DNA of 64,000 nucleotides, from the NCBI GenBank assembly GCA_032622095.1, contig CP136063.1:114410723-114474722 (forward strand), given 5' to 3'. The translations under genes were made by a program, and so were the position numbers. The notes beneath the pieces were generated by a model, which did not search any database, was not told the DNA's origin, and saw only the letters and a program-made list of their open reading frames with translations. Shown here one piece after another: positions 48,951 to 59,946 of the stretch (within the stretch, counting starts at the first letter, position 1; each line of letters starts with the position of its first letter). The stretch comes from Siphonodentalium dalli (Eukaryota; Mollusca; Scaphopoda; Gadilida; Siphonodentaliidae).

Positions 48951-51695
48951 GGGGTCATCTCAAAACTACTATCGGGATCCCGATAAATATCCCGATAGGA
49001 TCCCGATAACTCAAAACTATCTTCTAAATTTCCCGATAGATCCCGATAGATCCCGATAGATCCCGATAGAGCGGTTGCCATTTCCCGAAAATATTCCGAT
49101 ACCACATCTAAATATTCCAATAACACTGGATAACACGCTGATTTCCCGAAAATTTCTCGACAACTTTCCGATAATTTACCCATTTATTTCAAGAACAATT
49201 ATGTCTGTTTTGATAATCGATGAATCGAGCATGTTGTTTTGTTTATATATTTGTTTCTGTTTCCGGTTCAATGTGTTGTCATTACTTTTGGATTTGTCCA
49301 CAGCTTCCTTCGTAAGCACATTTTTATTGGGGTGGAAGCTTCTTTAAAAGAATTAAAACGTTTCAAGTTTTGATTCGAAGTTATTAAATTGTCCATTGAA
49401 TTATTTTTGCATATTATTCATACAGCACATATCTCCTAGAAGCGCTCTGAAGGAAACATAAAAAGAAATGGTTTCATAAAGGTAGTATCCCTTCAACACT
49501 AGCAATAGACTGTTCCAAAGTGAACGTGATAAAAAAAATTCAAATTTATATTTGATAAAAATCAAATAAATTACCAACATGTGAAATAAATGCCATAAGA
49601 TTACGATAATTACTACACATTGGCTTCAAATATTTGATTTTCAATCGCAGGTATCTTTCTTCAAACAATGTTTGAGAACTATATTGTTCGGCTGATTTTC
49701 CCCGCATGACTTGCGCATATTTTTTGGCATCATCAGTGTCTAGTAAACAATTCACGCTGCCGGGATTTCGATTCATCATTCAAGAATATATTTGTTCTCA
49801 AAACTACGGCCAATAAATATAATTTTTCTCGTGTATTTTTTTTTATCAATCATACTCAGTGTAAAATTAACAAGGTAATTCTTAAAATGCAGATAACGAA
49901 ATGCGCTAAATCATTATTTTTGAAAATGGCGTATCTTGCACGTGTTCGCCTCGCCGCCTATACTGACACAAATAAAACATAACACAAGTTTTACGCTGTC
50001 AATTCTTTAATTTTTCACATCACAATTTGGCGAATTTCCTGGAGACTATCTAAGTGATAATGCGCAGTGAATGTGAATATAAGTAATCACACAAGAACAA
50101 AATAATCAGCACTGACAAAATTGTTTACCCCTCTGAGAACCTCATATGCACCTAATGTTCGTACTTGACCCAGTTATGATCGATAGATCCCTGCACATTT
50201 CGATGCGTCGATCATGCCCGTCATATATGACATAATATTTATTGGCAAGTCATTTTAAAACGATGGACTGGCTATTAATATCGATAAAAGTACACGCATT
50301 TGAGATATCAAACTAAATAAAAGTTAGCAAGACATCTTTTTGAAAAAGTCAACATTATTAGGCTTTGTTCAACTTATCTAAATAATCAATGCAGCCTATT
50401 TATAATTAGTAGTAATTACAGAATACAAAATTAATGTAGAGTAGGAAAAGCAGCCCATGCACACATTTAATTGCCAGTTAAATGTTATGATTGCTTCGCG
50501 TATTTATAACTTTTGCACTGAAGATTTGCATGGAATTATCCATTCATATTTTCACAGGTCTGTATAGACGCTCTTTATTTACCATATTACGATTCATGAA
50601 CAAACTATGGAATATTACTGCTACCGAAACTGCATTACCATGCAGAATGTAGGCATAACAGCAAAATTTCATGCTTAAAGTTTAACCCACTTCGGAGTTA
50701 TATTTTTCTTTCTACTGGCTGTCTACTGGCGAGTTTTGTTGTTTGCGATCCATGCATGTGCTGGTAAACAAAAATGCAATTGCGTTATAAAGCACATCAA
50801 ATGCTGTCGCACATTGCAATAAATTTTGCCTAGGCTATGTATATTCGGAATATACGTACAGGCCCGATATTTTTTTAAGCTGGAGTTGTCCCATGTTTGA
50901 AATTGTTTTATAAATCCGTTCACTGTGTGAAATCTGAAAATGATTTGTCTTCTTCAAGACATACTCTGCAATGCCACATGTGTTGTTCCCAGAAACGTAA
51001 ATATTGATTACCCCAATTCCTGGAATCGGGCTAAAGATAGAACATACGACATCTCATGTTAAGACTGCACTCGATTGTGCATGCATTAATTGTGTAGTCG
51101 GCGATTCGCGAATAGATACAAATCTTTTACAGTTGCCATAACATATTTATATCTTTATTTCCTCCATATTTAAAATCGGAGGTATTTAAACATATTACAA
51201 ACACAAGCTTTGAAGATAGTATACAACTGTATACATATTTGGGTATGCTCCCCGCGAATTGATTTTGAAGATTTCCCGATGTGTGGGGTGTATTGTCCGG
51301 GTAAAATACCGATATTGTACGTAGCACCCACTGATCACCACAGTATAACATATAATAGTTCTACGACACATGTCCCCTGATACTGTAAAACTTTATACTA
51401 ACGATTTCTCATATTAGGAAACTATTAAATCAATAATAAAGATAGGCCTATAAAACATAAAATCCCGATAAAAGTCCGGCGTAATTCCGATACAGAAACT
51501 TTCCAAACAACATGCGTTGTTTTCGGAATATGATACTCCGATAGAATCCCGATAGACTATGTAAATATTCCGATAATTTCCCGAAAAATGTTGCGTCTTT
51601 TCCCGATAATTTCCCGATAACTGTACGGTATATATATGCTATCTGGATCTATCGGGAAATAGGCTGATTTCCCGATAGTAGTTTTGAGATGACCC
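48951..51695. mobile_element. PIF/Harbinger-like element (2.75 kb) with CCCGATA sub-terminal repeats
   Basis: The left end GGGGTCATCTCAAAACTACT and its complement at the right end extend about 29 bp, both bordered by tta, giving a TTA target duplication. Both sub-terminal zones (about 48970-49170 and 51465-51675) are full of the heptamer CCCGATA in various forms, possible transposase binding sites. The ~2.3 kb interior has no recognisable transposase; the best frame (49779-49546, minus, 77 codons) is unassigned. A second copy of the right end is at 41840-42135. Confidence 0.7.
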
Positions 51696-51831
51696 CTTAC
51701 GAACCGCAAAACAACCTGCGGTTGTTATAATCGTCATTTCCCATCAGATCTATCTCAAACTTCACATATTGACCTCTAGTATTTCTTACATTTAAACTTT
51801 ATGTATTCCTTATTGCTCCATTGACTGTAAT

Positions 51832-52665
51832 CAGGTTCCGCTAGGGGTTAGGGGAATGGTAACCCTATAGGCGCTGGGGGAAATCTCAGTCCATCAACAA
51901 ACTGCGAATATCTAATAGTATTTAGTAAACAGTTTGATAATTTAATCCAAGTTCTGAATGTCTACGGGAAATAATAGTAAGTCAAGGAATCGTAATTGTG
52001 TTTTATTTGTAACAATTTGAAAGGTTAAGTATATAATGTAATGGTATTGTCATTTGGCGTTGCCTATAAACATTGATATTGTATATAGGTACCGTAAGCA
52101 TATTGCACCAAAAGTCAAGTTAAATTCTCGGGTAAAATAAGTGTATACTGAAAAACATTTTTAATCAACAACGGAAGAGGAAATTGTTACAGTTCGATCA
52201 CTATATTGCTATGTCCAACTTCACTACATTCATGACAACATGTTGTACCATTGCCAATTCCATGAAATATTCCTGATCATCCTTCAGTGGCTAATATCTG
52301 GACCTCGTCTACATAATCATAAATTAGAACCAGTCAGACCAGTGTTTTTATTTGAGAACGTCATTTTGCGACGTAACCAGGCAGAATCACCCATGTGCCA
52401 TTTAGCAATGTCCACTTAGATTTTCTTTCAGAATAATGTAATAATTGTATTTAGAACTGAAAAGCATTCTTTTCCCGCAAAATTGTTCCCTAGTGATCAG
52501 CGTTATCTTCGTCTATCGCTCCCTGTTGGTTTTATTAGTGGCAGATACACAGGCGATGTAGGCATTAATCTGTGGATAGGGGAGGGGAATATGTCAGAGG
52601 GGACATTTGGGTCAGGGGAAATGGACTCTTAAGAGTGACCCACTGCTCCTATAGCGGAAACCCTG
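51832..52665. mobile_element. hAT-like non-autonomous element with CAGGGTTTCCGC ends
   Basis: The left end CAGGTTCCGCTAGGGG and the complement of the right end, CAGGGTTTCCGCTATAGG, match as inverted termini. The 7 bp ctgtaat occurs directly outside both ends (51825-51831 and 52666-52672), consistent with an 8 bp hAT target duplication that lost one base. The interior is AT-rich with no transposase. Confidence 0.72.
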
Positions 52666-52889
52666 CTGTAATGTATGACAATATCTGAACTAATTGGCTG
52701 AGTATCGATCTCTACAAATGAATCAATTGGAATCAAGTAACTACTCATCACTGGGTATTCAGATAAAAAAGGTCTATTACGACAAGTTACTCTTTAGGAT
52801 TTACTTCAGCAAGTTAGCATGATAGCTTTGTTATCATGTTGATATTATAACATGTTCCAAATCATTGGCTTTCTCTATTTTGGAAACAG

Positions 52890-52973
52890 TTGCAGAGTGA
52901 AAGACTTACCAAAATAGAAAATCTTGCCAAAGACAACACAATGCTAGTGGAGGACCTGAAACAGAAGGAGCGG
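52890..52973 (+). CDS. Coiled-coil gene exon (28 codons, four heptads)
   Basis: The acceptor 'tattttggaaacag' ends at 52889 and the donor CGG|GTGAGT follows 52973. It is 84 bp, phase 0 at both ends, with 28 codons reading LQSERLTKIENLAKDN at the start and VEDLKQKER at the end. Leu/Ile/Met occur at a/d-like spacing with many charged residues and no Pro or Gly, so the whole exon is coiled coil. The length is exactly four heptads, so inclusion or skipping would preserve frame and heptad register. It is too short to stand out as an open frame and is recognised by its splice sites, phase and continuity with the neighbouring exons. Confidence 0.85.
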
Positions 52974-53616
52974 GTGAGTAACTCTATTAGATCTAGGGAT
53001 AAATCCAGGACTGGCATTTCCCAATTCCAGTCCCGCATTTTACAAACCGGGAATTGGGGGTAAATTGCCTGCCATTGGGGCTGTCTATCTTTTTTGTCTG
53101 ATTTTCTTCATAATATAAGGCTCCTGTTAGAAATAAAAGAACTACAATTTCTGCAAATTTGTGAAACCTTCGTTTCCTGTATTCTCCCCATGTGTAACAT
53201 TTGTACCCCTATCAAGAAGAAATGGTTTATCACACAGCTTGTCAGTAATCTATTTTAGGACAATAACTTTATTTTAACACTTGTTATTATATTGACTTGA
53301 TGTCCAATTATTGTAACAACTTCAAAATATCATCAATGCTACTAAATAACAAGCATCTCATGCCAATGCTATCTGCATTTGCTTCCATTGAAAAATCTAC
53401 ACTGAACTGCCAGCAACTGGACATCATTGCATTCAATGTTTATAAATCACGTTTTTGTGAACAAGAAAATTGTCCAGTTGATGAAATGAGCAAACTCTCA
53501 GCCATGTTCACAAATTCTTTTGCCAAATTTAAAAATGGGACAATTTCCCAATTACAGTACTAATAGCTGTAACCTATGACATATATATTTGGATAGATAT
53601 ATTATTTTCTCTTCAG

Positions 53617-53714
53617 GAGTATCGAAGGAGAATATCAGAATTAGAAAAGGCACATGATAACAAAGGAATGTTACAATTAGAAAATAACAGGTTGCGAGAA
53701 GAAATGCAAGAAAG
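53617..53714 (+). CDS. Coiled-coil gene exon (32 codons plus two bases)
   Basis: The acceptor 'attttctcttcag' ends at 53616; the donor is AAG|GTAATA at 53715. It is 98 bp, phase 0 in and phase 2 out, encoding EYRRRISELEKAHDN at the start and ENNRLREEMQE at the end; the leftover AG pairs with the A at 55833 to make an Arg codon. Charged, Leu-spaced, Pro-free sequence continues the coiled coil. The intron before it is only 643 bp. With the following 145 bp exon it makes 81 codons, so the two behave as one frame-preserving unit and skipping either alone would shift the frame. Confidence 0.85.
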
Positions 53715-55832
53715 GTAATATAACTCTTTACTGTTTCTCTAGACCAATTCTTCTTGGCACAATAGCTTGGGATGATGTTATTTTGGACCGAGTCCTACCC
53801 CGTTGCTCTTCTATAATTGATTTTTATTCAAAAGACGTACTGCATGTACACTTCGAACCCAGGCATTCACGTAAACCATGAATGTGATTAATCATCTGAC
53901 ATGTCTCCAATTAATCTTGTCCTCAAATTAATATATCATTTACCGTGATTGAAAAATGTATAGTGATGATATGATCGTTTAATGTATTGTTTACATGCAT
54001 TTCTGATAGCGTGACAAATCAAAATTCTCTGGAAAACAATTTTAAGGCTAAATTTGTTTACTTATAAATCCTTGCTTAGACATTTAACGGATCTCTGATA
54101 TACACATGTTTGATATTATCATCCTTGGGGAAAGGCTGCCCTCTATGTTCACATATGCAAAGCTTCCATTTGACCTAATCCAAAGACATACAAGTAAGAT
54201 AACTCCTTCCCGCGATTCTGGCCATAGAGTCCATTATAGAAGAGTAATGGGATGGGACTCAGCCCAAAACAGCATCAACACAACCGATATTCCAAACTGT
54301 TGTGCGCCGAGAAGACTTTGTCTACTGTTTCTCTTGAACATGGCCATTGGAAGCCTGCTTTATTGCTGGATCATTTGGCAAACTCTAAAGGGAACTCTTA
54401 ACCTTTTGAGTGCCAGGGGCCGATCTCATCGGCCCTAAACCTACACAATAAGTCTGTTAAAGAATATAAGAATAAATTATTAAAATTGTAAAAAAAAAAA
54501 AAAAAAATTAGGCCAATGCATTCTCTTATATATGCGAGGCGACCTATGGTCGACTCGCATATATAAGAGAATGCATTGGCACAGGGTGTATGGGTCGATA
54601 AAAAAATCGACCTGGCACTCAAAGGGTTAAGGCTCATCAGAGACAAACCTTCTTCTGGAGCCACATGCGTTACCACTCTTCATGCATTATCCATCTGCCC
54701 CAATATTTTAAAACTAACATTGTTATATTTGAGCATTCAAATTATGTATACATATGTATCAAGATTATATATATACAGGTAATTTGTGAGAAGATATATA
54801 AAAACATACTCACATAGAATATTTATAACCAAACTCATGATGTAGTTCTGAAAAATGTGCTTTCTTTCTTATAATTTTTCTGTGCAAAAAATTGGTAATT
54901 TCTATGATTTCACTAATTTCTTCAGAGGTATGTAATGTCCGTATGAATGTATTTCACATATTTATGGACATATTTTATTTCCTCAACCAGGCAGGAATAT
55001 GACAAAAGATATTTTACTGCTATATATAATTTGAAGTTCCAAACAGCCACTGGGCTTTAAACGTATTCTTACAAGGACAATTAAGGCTCATATTTGGCAT
55101 GGATGGCCCTTAGGGCATTTGGATACAGAAATGTTCAAATGGGGCCTGTCATTGATATGGAAGTAGATAATTGCTTGCATTTCAATCAAACGAAGCTTGC
55201 TAGTTTTGTATAAACTAGGAAACATTTGAATGGGAATATCAAATGACTGATGGCTTCGAAACCTGCTTACATAATGACATAAAAGTTTGCATCACTATGC
55301 ATGATGCACTTAATATAGCGTCGTGTTTGGTCACTCGGTGAGGATACGCATTAAAAGTAAAACAGGTCTAATTGAATTTGCGGTAGAAATATAGATAATA
55401 ATTAAGGCATAAATAAAATACACCCATAATAACCGAGAGTACAACATTTTAACCACTCATGGCCAAAAGGCTTGATGTTAAAACATAATTGCACCCGTTT
55501 TGAAAATTTGGTACTCGGCTACTATGGATGTATTCTATAATGTATGTATGTAAGTATATGATTTATTTCAAACTGAGAAGTCCATATTAAGCATGTTTAC
55601 AACATGAATATAAGAATACAATTTATCAGTGTTAATAAATAGGTGTTATATATAACAGATCATTCCATGACTTGAATAGTTTAGATTTAAACATTATATT
55701 TATATACATTCACTCATACGGGAATGATCATATTACCCACATCTCAGAGAAAACATAAAAATCTCTCAGAAGCTTCTTGGCAATATAGCTCCAAAGTTAT
55801 TCTACAACTGGTGGCAATGTATTTTATTTCAG
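53715..55832 (+). other. 2.1 kb intron: remaining stretches
   Basis: 53715-54397 and 54631-55832 contain no supported gene. The opening at 54106-54438 runs into the type iii MITE. The intron before it (52974-53616) has an 88-codon opening at 53297-53563 that ends just before the exon and lacks splice sites; it may be degenerate mobile-element coding sequence. Confidence 0.45.
54398..54630. mobile_element. TTAA-flanked MITE (type iii)
   Basis: TTAA at 54398-54401 and 54627-54630 flank CCTTTTGAGTGCCAGG and CCTGGCACTCAAAGGG. Near the centre is one hairpin with ~33 bp arms built on AATGCATTCTCTTATATA with a GCGAGGCGACC tip, matching type i. A poly-A stretch precedes the hairpin. Confidence 0.78.
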
Positions 55833-55977
55833 AATTGATACCTTGGACTTCCAATTAAAAACACTCAAGTCTCAACACCAGCATTCAGAAAATGAAAATC
55901 TACAAAGAAGTGCTCTTCTAGATGAGACCTCTCGGACATTATCACTGATGGAAGAGGAAAATGCCAATCTACAGAGG
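55833..55977 (+). CDS. Coiled-coil gene exon whose 3' end founded an intronic minisatellite
   Basis: The acceptor 'tgtattttatttcag' ends at 55832 and the donor is AGG|GTAATT at 55978. The 145 bp complete an Arg codon and add 48 codons (phase 0 out), beginning IDTLDFQLKTLK and ending MEEENANLQR, all coiled coil. The last 13 bases (caatctacagagg, 55965-55977) plus the donor are the first copy of the repeat unit that fills 55965-58890. If this donor were bypassed, the reading frame would meet a TAA at 56002-56004 inside the first repeat, so correct use of this first donor is required for a full-length product. Confidence in the exon is high; which of the many identical donors is used cannot be read from sequence. 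Confidence 0.87.
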
Positions 55978-58890
55978 GTAATTACAGGCTTATTTCTGTT
56001 ATAATTCAATCTACAGAGGGTGATTACAGTCTTATCTGTTATAATTCAATCTACAGAGGGTGATTACAGTCTTATCTGTTATAATTCAATCTACAGAGGG
56101 TGATTACAGTCTTATTTCTGTTATAATTCAATCTACAGAGGGTGATTACAGTCTTATTTCTGTTATAATTCAATCTACAGAGGGTAATTACAGGCTTATC
56201 TGTTATAATTCAATCTACAGAGGGTAATTACAGGCTTATCTGTTATAATTCAATCTACAGAGGGTAATTACAGGCTTATTTCTGTTATAATTCAATCCAC
56301 AGAGGGTAATTACAGGCTTATTTCTGTTATAATTCAATCTACAGAGGGTAATTACAGGCTTATTTCTGTTATAATTCAATCTACAGAGGGTGATTACAGG
56401 CTTATCTGTTATAATTCAATCTACAGAGGGTGATTACAGGCTTATTTCTGTTATAATTCAATCCACAGAGGGTAATTACAGGCTTATTTCTGTTATAATT
56501 CAATCTACAGAGGGTAATTACAGGCTTATTTCTGTTATAATTCAATCCACAGAGGGTAATTACAGGCTTATTTCTGTTATAATTCAATCCACAGAGGGTA
56601 ATTACAGGCTTATTTCTGTTATAATTCAATCCACAGAGGGTAATTACAGGCTTATTTCTGTTATAATTCAATCTACAGAGGGTAATTACAGGCTTATTTC
56701 TGTTATAATTCAATCCACAGAGGGTAATTACAGGCTTATTTCTGTTATAATTCAATCTACATAGGGTAATTACAGGCTTATTTCTGTTATAATTCAATCT
56801 ACAGAGGGTAATTACAGGCTTATTTCTGTTATAATTCAATCCACAGAGGGTAATTACAGGCTTATTTCTGTTATAATTCAATCTACAGAGGGTAATTACA
56901 GGCTTATTTCTGTTATAATTCAATCCACAGAGGGTAATTACAGGCTTATTTCTGTTATAATTCAATCTACAGAGGGTAATTACAGGCTTATTTCTGTTAT
57001 AATTCAATCTACAGAGGGTAATTACAGGCTTATTTCTGTTATAATTCAATCCACAGAGGGTAATTACAGGCTTATTTCTGTTATAATTCAATCCACAGAG
57101 GGTAATTACAGGCTTATTTCTGTTATAATTCAATCCACAGAGGGTAATTACAGGCTTATCTGTTATAATTCAATCTTCAGAGGGTAATTACAGGCTTATT
57201 TCTGTTATAATTCAATCTACAGAGGGTGATTACAGGCTTATTTATGTTATAATTCAATCTACAGAGGGTGATTACAGGCTTATCTGTTATAATTCAATCT
57301 ACAGAGGGTGATTACAGGCTTATCTGTTATAATTCAATCTTCAGAGGGTAATTACAGGCTTATTTCTGTTATAATTCAATCTACAGAGGGTGATTACAGG
57401 CTTATTTCTGTTATAATTCAATCTACAGAGGGTAATTACAGGCTTATTTCTGTTATAATTCAATCTACAGAGGGTGATTACAGGCTTATCTGTTATAATT
57501 CAATCTTCAGAGGGTAATTACAGGCTTATTTCTGTTATAATTCAATCTACAGAGGGTGATTACAGGCTTATTTCTGTCATAATTCAATCTACAGAGGGTG
57601 ATTACAGGCTTATTTCTGTTATAATTCAATCTACAGAGGGTGATTACAGTCTTATCTGTTATAATTCAATCTACAGAGGGTGATTACAGTCTTATCTGTT
57701 ATAATTCAATCTACAGAGGGTGATTACAGGCTTATCTGTTATAATTCAATCTACAGAGGGTGATTACAGTCTTATCTGTTATAATTCAATCTACAGAGGG
57801 TGATTACAGGCTTATCTGTTATAATTCAATCTACAGAGGGTGATTACAGGCTTATCTGTTATAATTCAATCTACAGAGGGTGATTACAGGCTTATCTGTT
57901 ATAATTCAATCTACAGAGGGTGATTACAGTCTTATCTGTTATAATTCAATCTACAGAGGGTGATTACAGGCTTATCTGTTATAATTCAATCTACAGAGGG
58001 TGATTACAGGCTTATCTGTTATAATTCAATCTACAGAGGGTGATTACAGGCTTATCTGTTATAATTCAATCTACAGAGGGTGATTACAGGCTTATTTCTG
58101 TTATAATTCAATCTTCAGAGGGTAATTACAGGCTTATTTCTGTTATAATTCAATCTACAGAGGGTGATTACAGGCTTATTTCTGTTATAATTCAATCTAC
58201 AGAGGGTAATTACAGGCTTATTTCTGTTATAATTCAATCTACAGAGGGTGATTACAGGCTTATCTGTTATAATTCAATCTACAGAGGGTAATTACAGGCT
58301 TATTTCTGTTATAATTCAATCTACAGAGGGTGATTACAGGCTTATTTCTGTTATAATTCAATCTACAGAGGGTGATTACAGGCTTATTTCTGTTATAATT
58401 CAATCTACAGAGGGTGATTACAGTCTTATCTGTTATAATTCAATCTACAGAGGGTGATTACAGTCTTATCTGTTATAATTCAATCTGCAGAGGGTGATTA
58501 CAGGCTTATCTGTTATAATTCAATCTACAGAGGGTGATTACAGTCTTATCTGTTATAATTCAATCTACAGAGGGTGATTACAGGCTTATCTGTTATAATT
58601 CAATCTACAGAGGGTGATTACAGTCTTATTTCTGTTATAATTCAATCTACAGAGGGTAATTACAGGCTTATCTGTTATAATTCAATCTACAGAGGGTGAT
58701 TACAGGCTTATCTGTTATAATTCAATCTTCAGAGGGTGATTACAGGCTTATTTCTGTTATAATTCAATCTACAGAGGGTGATTACAGGCTTATTTCTGTT
58801 ATAATTCAATCTACAGAGGGTGATTACAGGCTTATTTCTGTTATAATTCAATCTACAGAGGGTAATTGCAGGCTTATATCTGTACTAAAT
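55965..58890 (+). repeat. Minisatellite of about 70 units (42 and 40 bp) seeded by an exon end and its splice donor
   Basis: The first unit starts inside the coding exon: bases 55965-55977 are the last 13 of the exon, followed by the donor GTAATT. The unit reads caatctacagagg, then gtaattacagg, then cttatttctgttataatt (42 bp); a second form lacks two bases (cttatctgttataatt, 40 bp). Most early units carry GTAATT and many later ones GTGATT. The stretch 56250-57160 is nearly pure 42 bp; 57640-58080 is nearly pure 40 bp. Each unit also holds an acceptor-like ctacag just before the donor-like AGG|GT. Because 42 is divisible by three, long frames appear on both strands, including 243 codons on the minus strand; these are repeat artefacts. 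The last unit decays at about 58860-58890. Confidence 0.95.
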
Positions 58891-58904
58891 TGAAACTCAT
58901 CATC

Positions 58905-59270
58905 AGGCCTCAAAATATGGAAATTTGCAGAATGAGGTCCCCAGAGGGTGAATTTAGTGATGCTACCCCACCTCATTCTGCTCAGGCCTTATCTTCTCTG
59001 GAAAGTATCTTTATTATCAAATTAACAAGTTTATTTTAGTTTAACTTTAGAAAGTTTCTTTTTCTTTTTTGAATTTGTTTCTCTATATCCCAACATTGGC
59101 AGAGGACACAATGCATAATTGAGGTTCCAAATAAATGCACATCACCACCTTCACCACCTGGGAATTTAAACCTGTGCCTGGGTCAACAGAGGATGAATTT
59201 TGTGACTCTAGCCCACTGTGCAGGGAAACGTCACTAAATTCACTCTCTGGGGACCTCATTCTGCAAATGT
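58905..59270. repeat. Copy of the 'GAATGAGGTCCCC' palindrome family
   Basis: 'tttgcagaatgaggtcccca' with a shortened core, the 'ttatcttctctggaaagtat' linker, 'gcataattgaggttcca' and a right end 'cctcattctgcaaatgtcc'. It abuts the end of the minisatellite. Confidence 0.65.
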
Positions 59271-59485
59271 CCAGTGAATTCTCTTATATATGTGTGTCTC
59301 CCATGTGGAGCCTTATGTATATATATGAGAATGTACTGGCTTACAAAGTCAATGTAAATATTGTTAGGCCAATGTATTCTTTTATATATGCGATGCTCCC
59401 TTAGGGAGACTCGCACATATAACAGAATGCATTGGCACAGGGTTTTCTGAAAAATTTCAGGAAGCTCCAGTCATGGAAGGGTTAA
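59270..59485. mobile_element. TTAA-type MITE (type ii), left end missing
   Basis: Two AATGCATTCTC-type hairpins (about 59275-59335 and 59365-59440), then 'cacagggttttctgaaaaat' and the terminus AGCTCCAGTCATGGAAGGG with TTAA at 59482-59485, as in 48438-48700. The left terminus is replaced by the palindrome family copy. Confidence 0.68.
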
Positions 59486-59820
59486 AATAGGGGCAGGTGG
59501 TAATGGAATTCTGGCAATTATTTAGTTTTTGCCTTAGTTATTATTAAATAGGATTTCAAAGACTGAATCCAGCTGAATCTGGAATTAAATCTAATTTCAA
59601 TGTAATCACAGGCCTTAAATAATGGCGTTAAAAGGTTCAAAAAATGACATGTCATTTCTCAGCAATCGCACAAGTTCCATAATTTGTTAGTTGGTAACAC
59701 ATGTTCAGGTGTCACTATTAAACATCTCTTATGATATGCATTCATATTAAATATTTCAATTGAAAAATCAAACTTTTGTGAACATTTTACGTTAATATCA
59801 CCACTTTTCCTTTTCTTTAG

Positions 59821-59946
59821 GAACGCAAAGATTTAAAGAATGACTTAGGTGCTGTTAAAGACACTCTGCAGATGCAGCAGAGCAGATTTGACAACTTAGA
59901 TCAGGAAGAACGAGGCAATAAATATGAGCTGGCCAGACTAAAAGAT
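59821..59946 (+). CDS. Coiled-coil gene exon (42 codons, six heptads)
   Basis: The acceptor 'ccttttctttag' ends at 59820 and the donor GAT|GTATGC follows 59946. It is 126 bp, phase 0 at both ends. It encodes ERKDLKNDLGAVKDTLQM at the start and NKYELARLKD at the end, continuing directly from NANLQR of the preceding exon. Heptad spacing and charge are maintained, with one Gly-containing stretch (EERGNKYE) that may be a local stutter. The length is exactly six heptads. The intron upstream is 3.8 kb, of which 2.9 kb is minisatellite. Confidence 0.87.

Larger units (their letters stand above)
43015..52889 (+). other. 9.9 kb intron: remaining stretches
   Basis: Apart from the listed elements, 43015-43217, 44311-44654, 47640-48437 and 48701-48948 show nothing beyond AT-rich sequence. 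47276-47333 and 47580-47640 flank the unassigned minus-strand open segment. Confidence 0.5.

Noticed and set aside
49546-49779. A transposase gene in the 48951-51695 element
   Set aside because: The 77-codon frame shows no DDE or Myb-like motif that I can identify, so it is mentioned only as an unassigned frame.
54106-54438. C-terminal part of a piggyBac-like transposase just left of a TTAA MITE
   Set aside because: The segment RRLCLLFLLNMAIGSLL has only a vague hydrophobic resemblance, no catalytic Asp motifs or Cys-rich tail, and the frame runs into the MITE.
56402-57133. A 243-codon minus-strand open frame with perfect 14-residue repeats, and matching plus-strand frames
   Set aside because: It exists only because the 42 bp minisatellite unit is divisible by three and lacks stops in some frames. 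It breaks wherever a 40 bp unit occurs, has no splice or start context, and lies in an intron.
55980-58890. CRISPR-like regular array
   Set aside because: Units are head-to-tail identical repeats without unique spacers, in a spliced eukaryotic gene.
58905-58960. Idea that the minisatellite derives from the adjacent palindrome family because both contain cagagggtga
   Set aside because: The shared word is only about 10 bp; the unit matches the exon end over its first 13 bases plus the donor, which explains it better.
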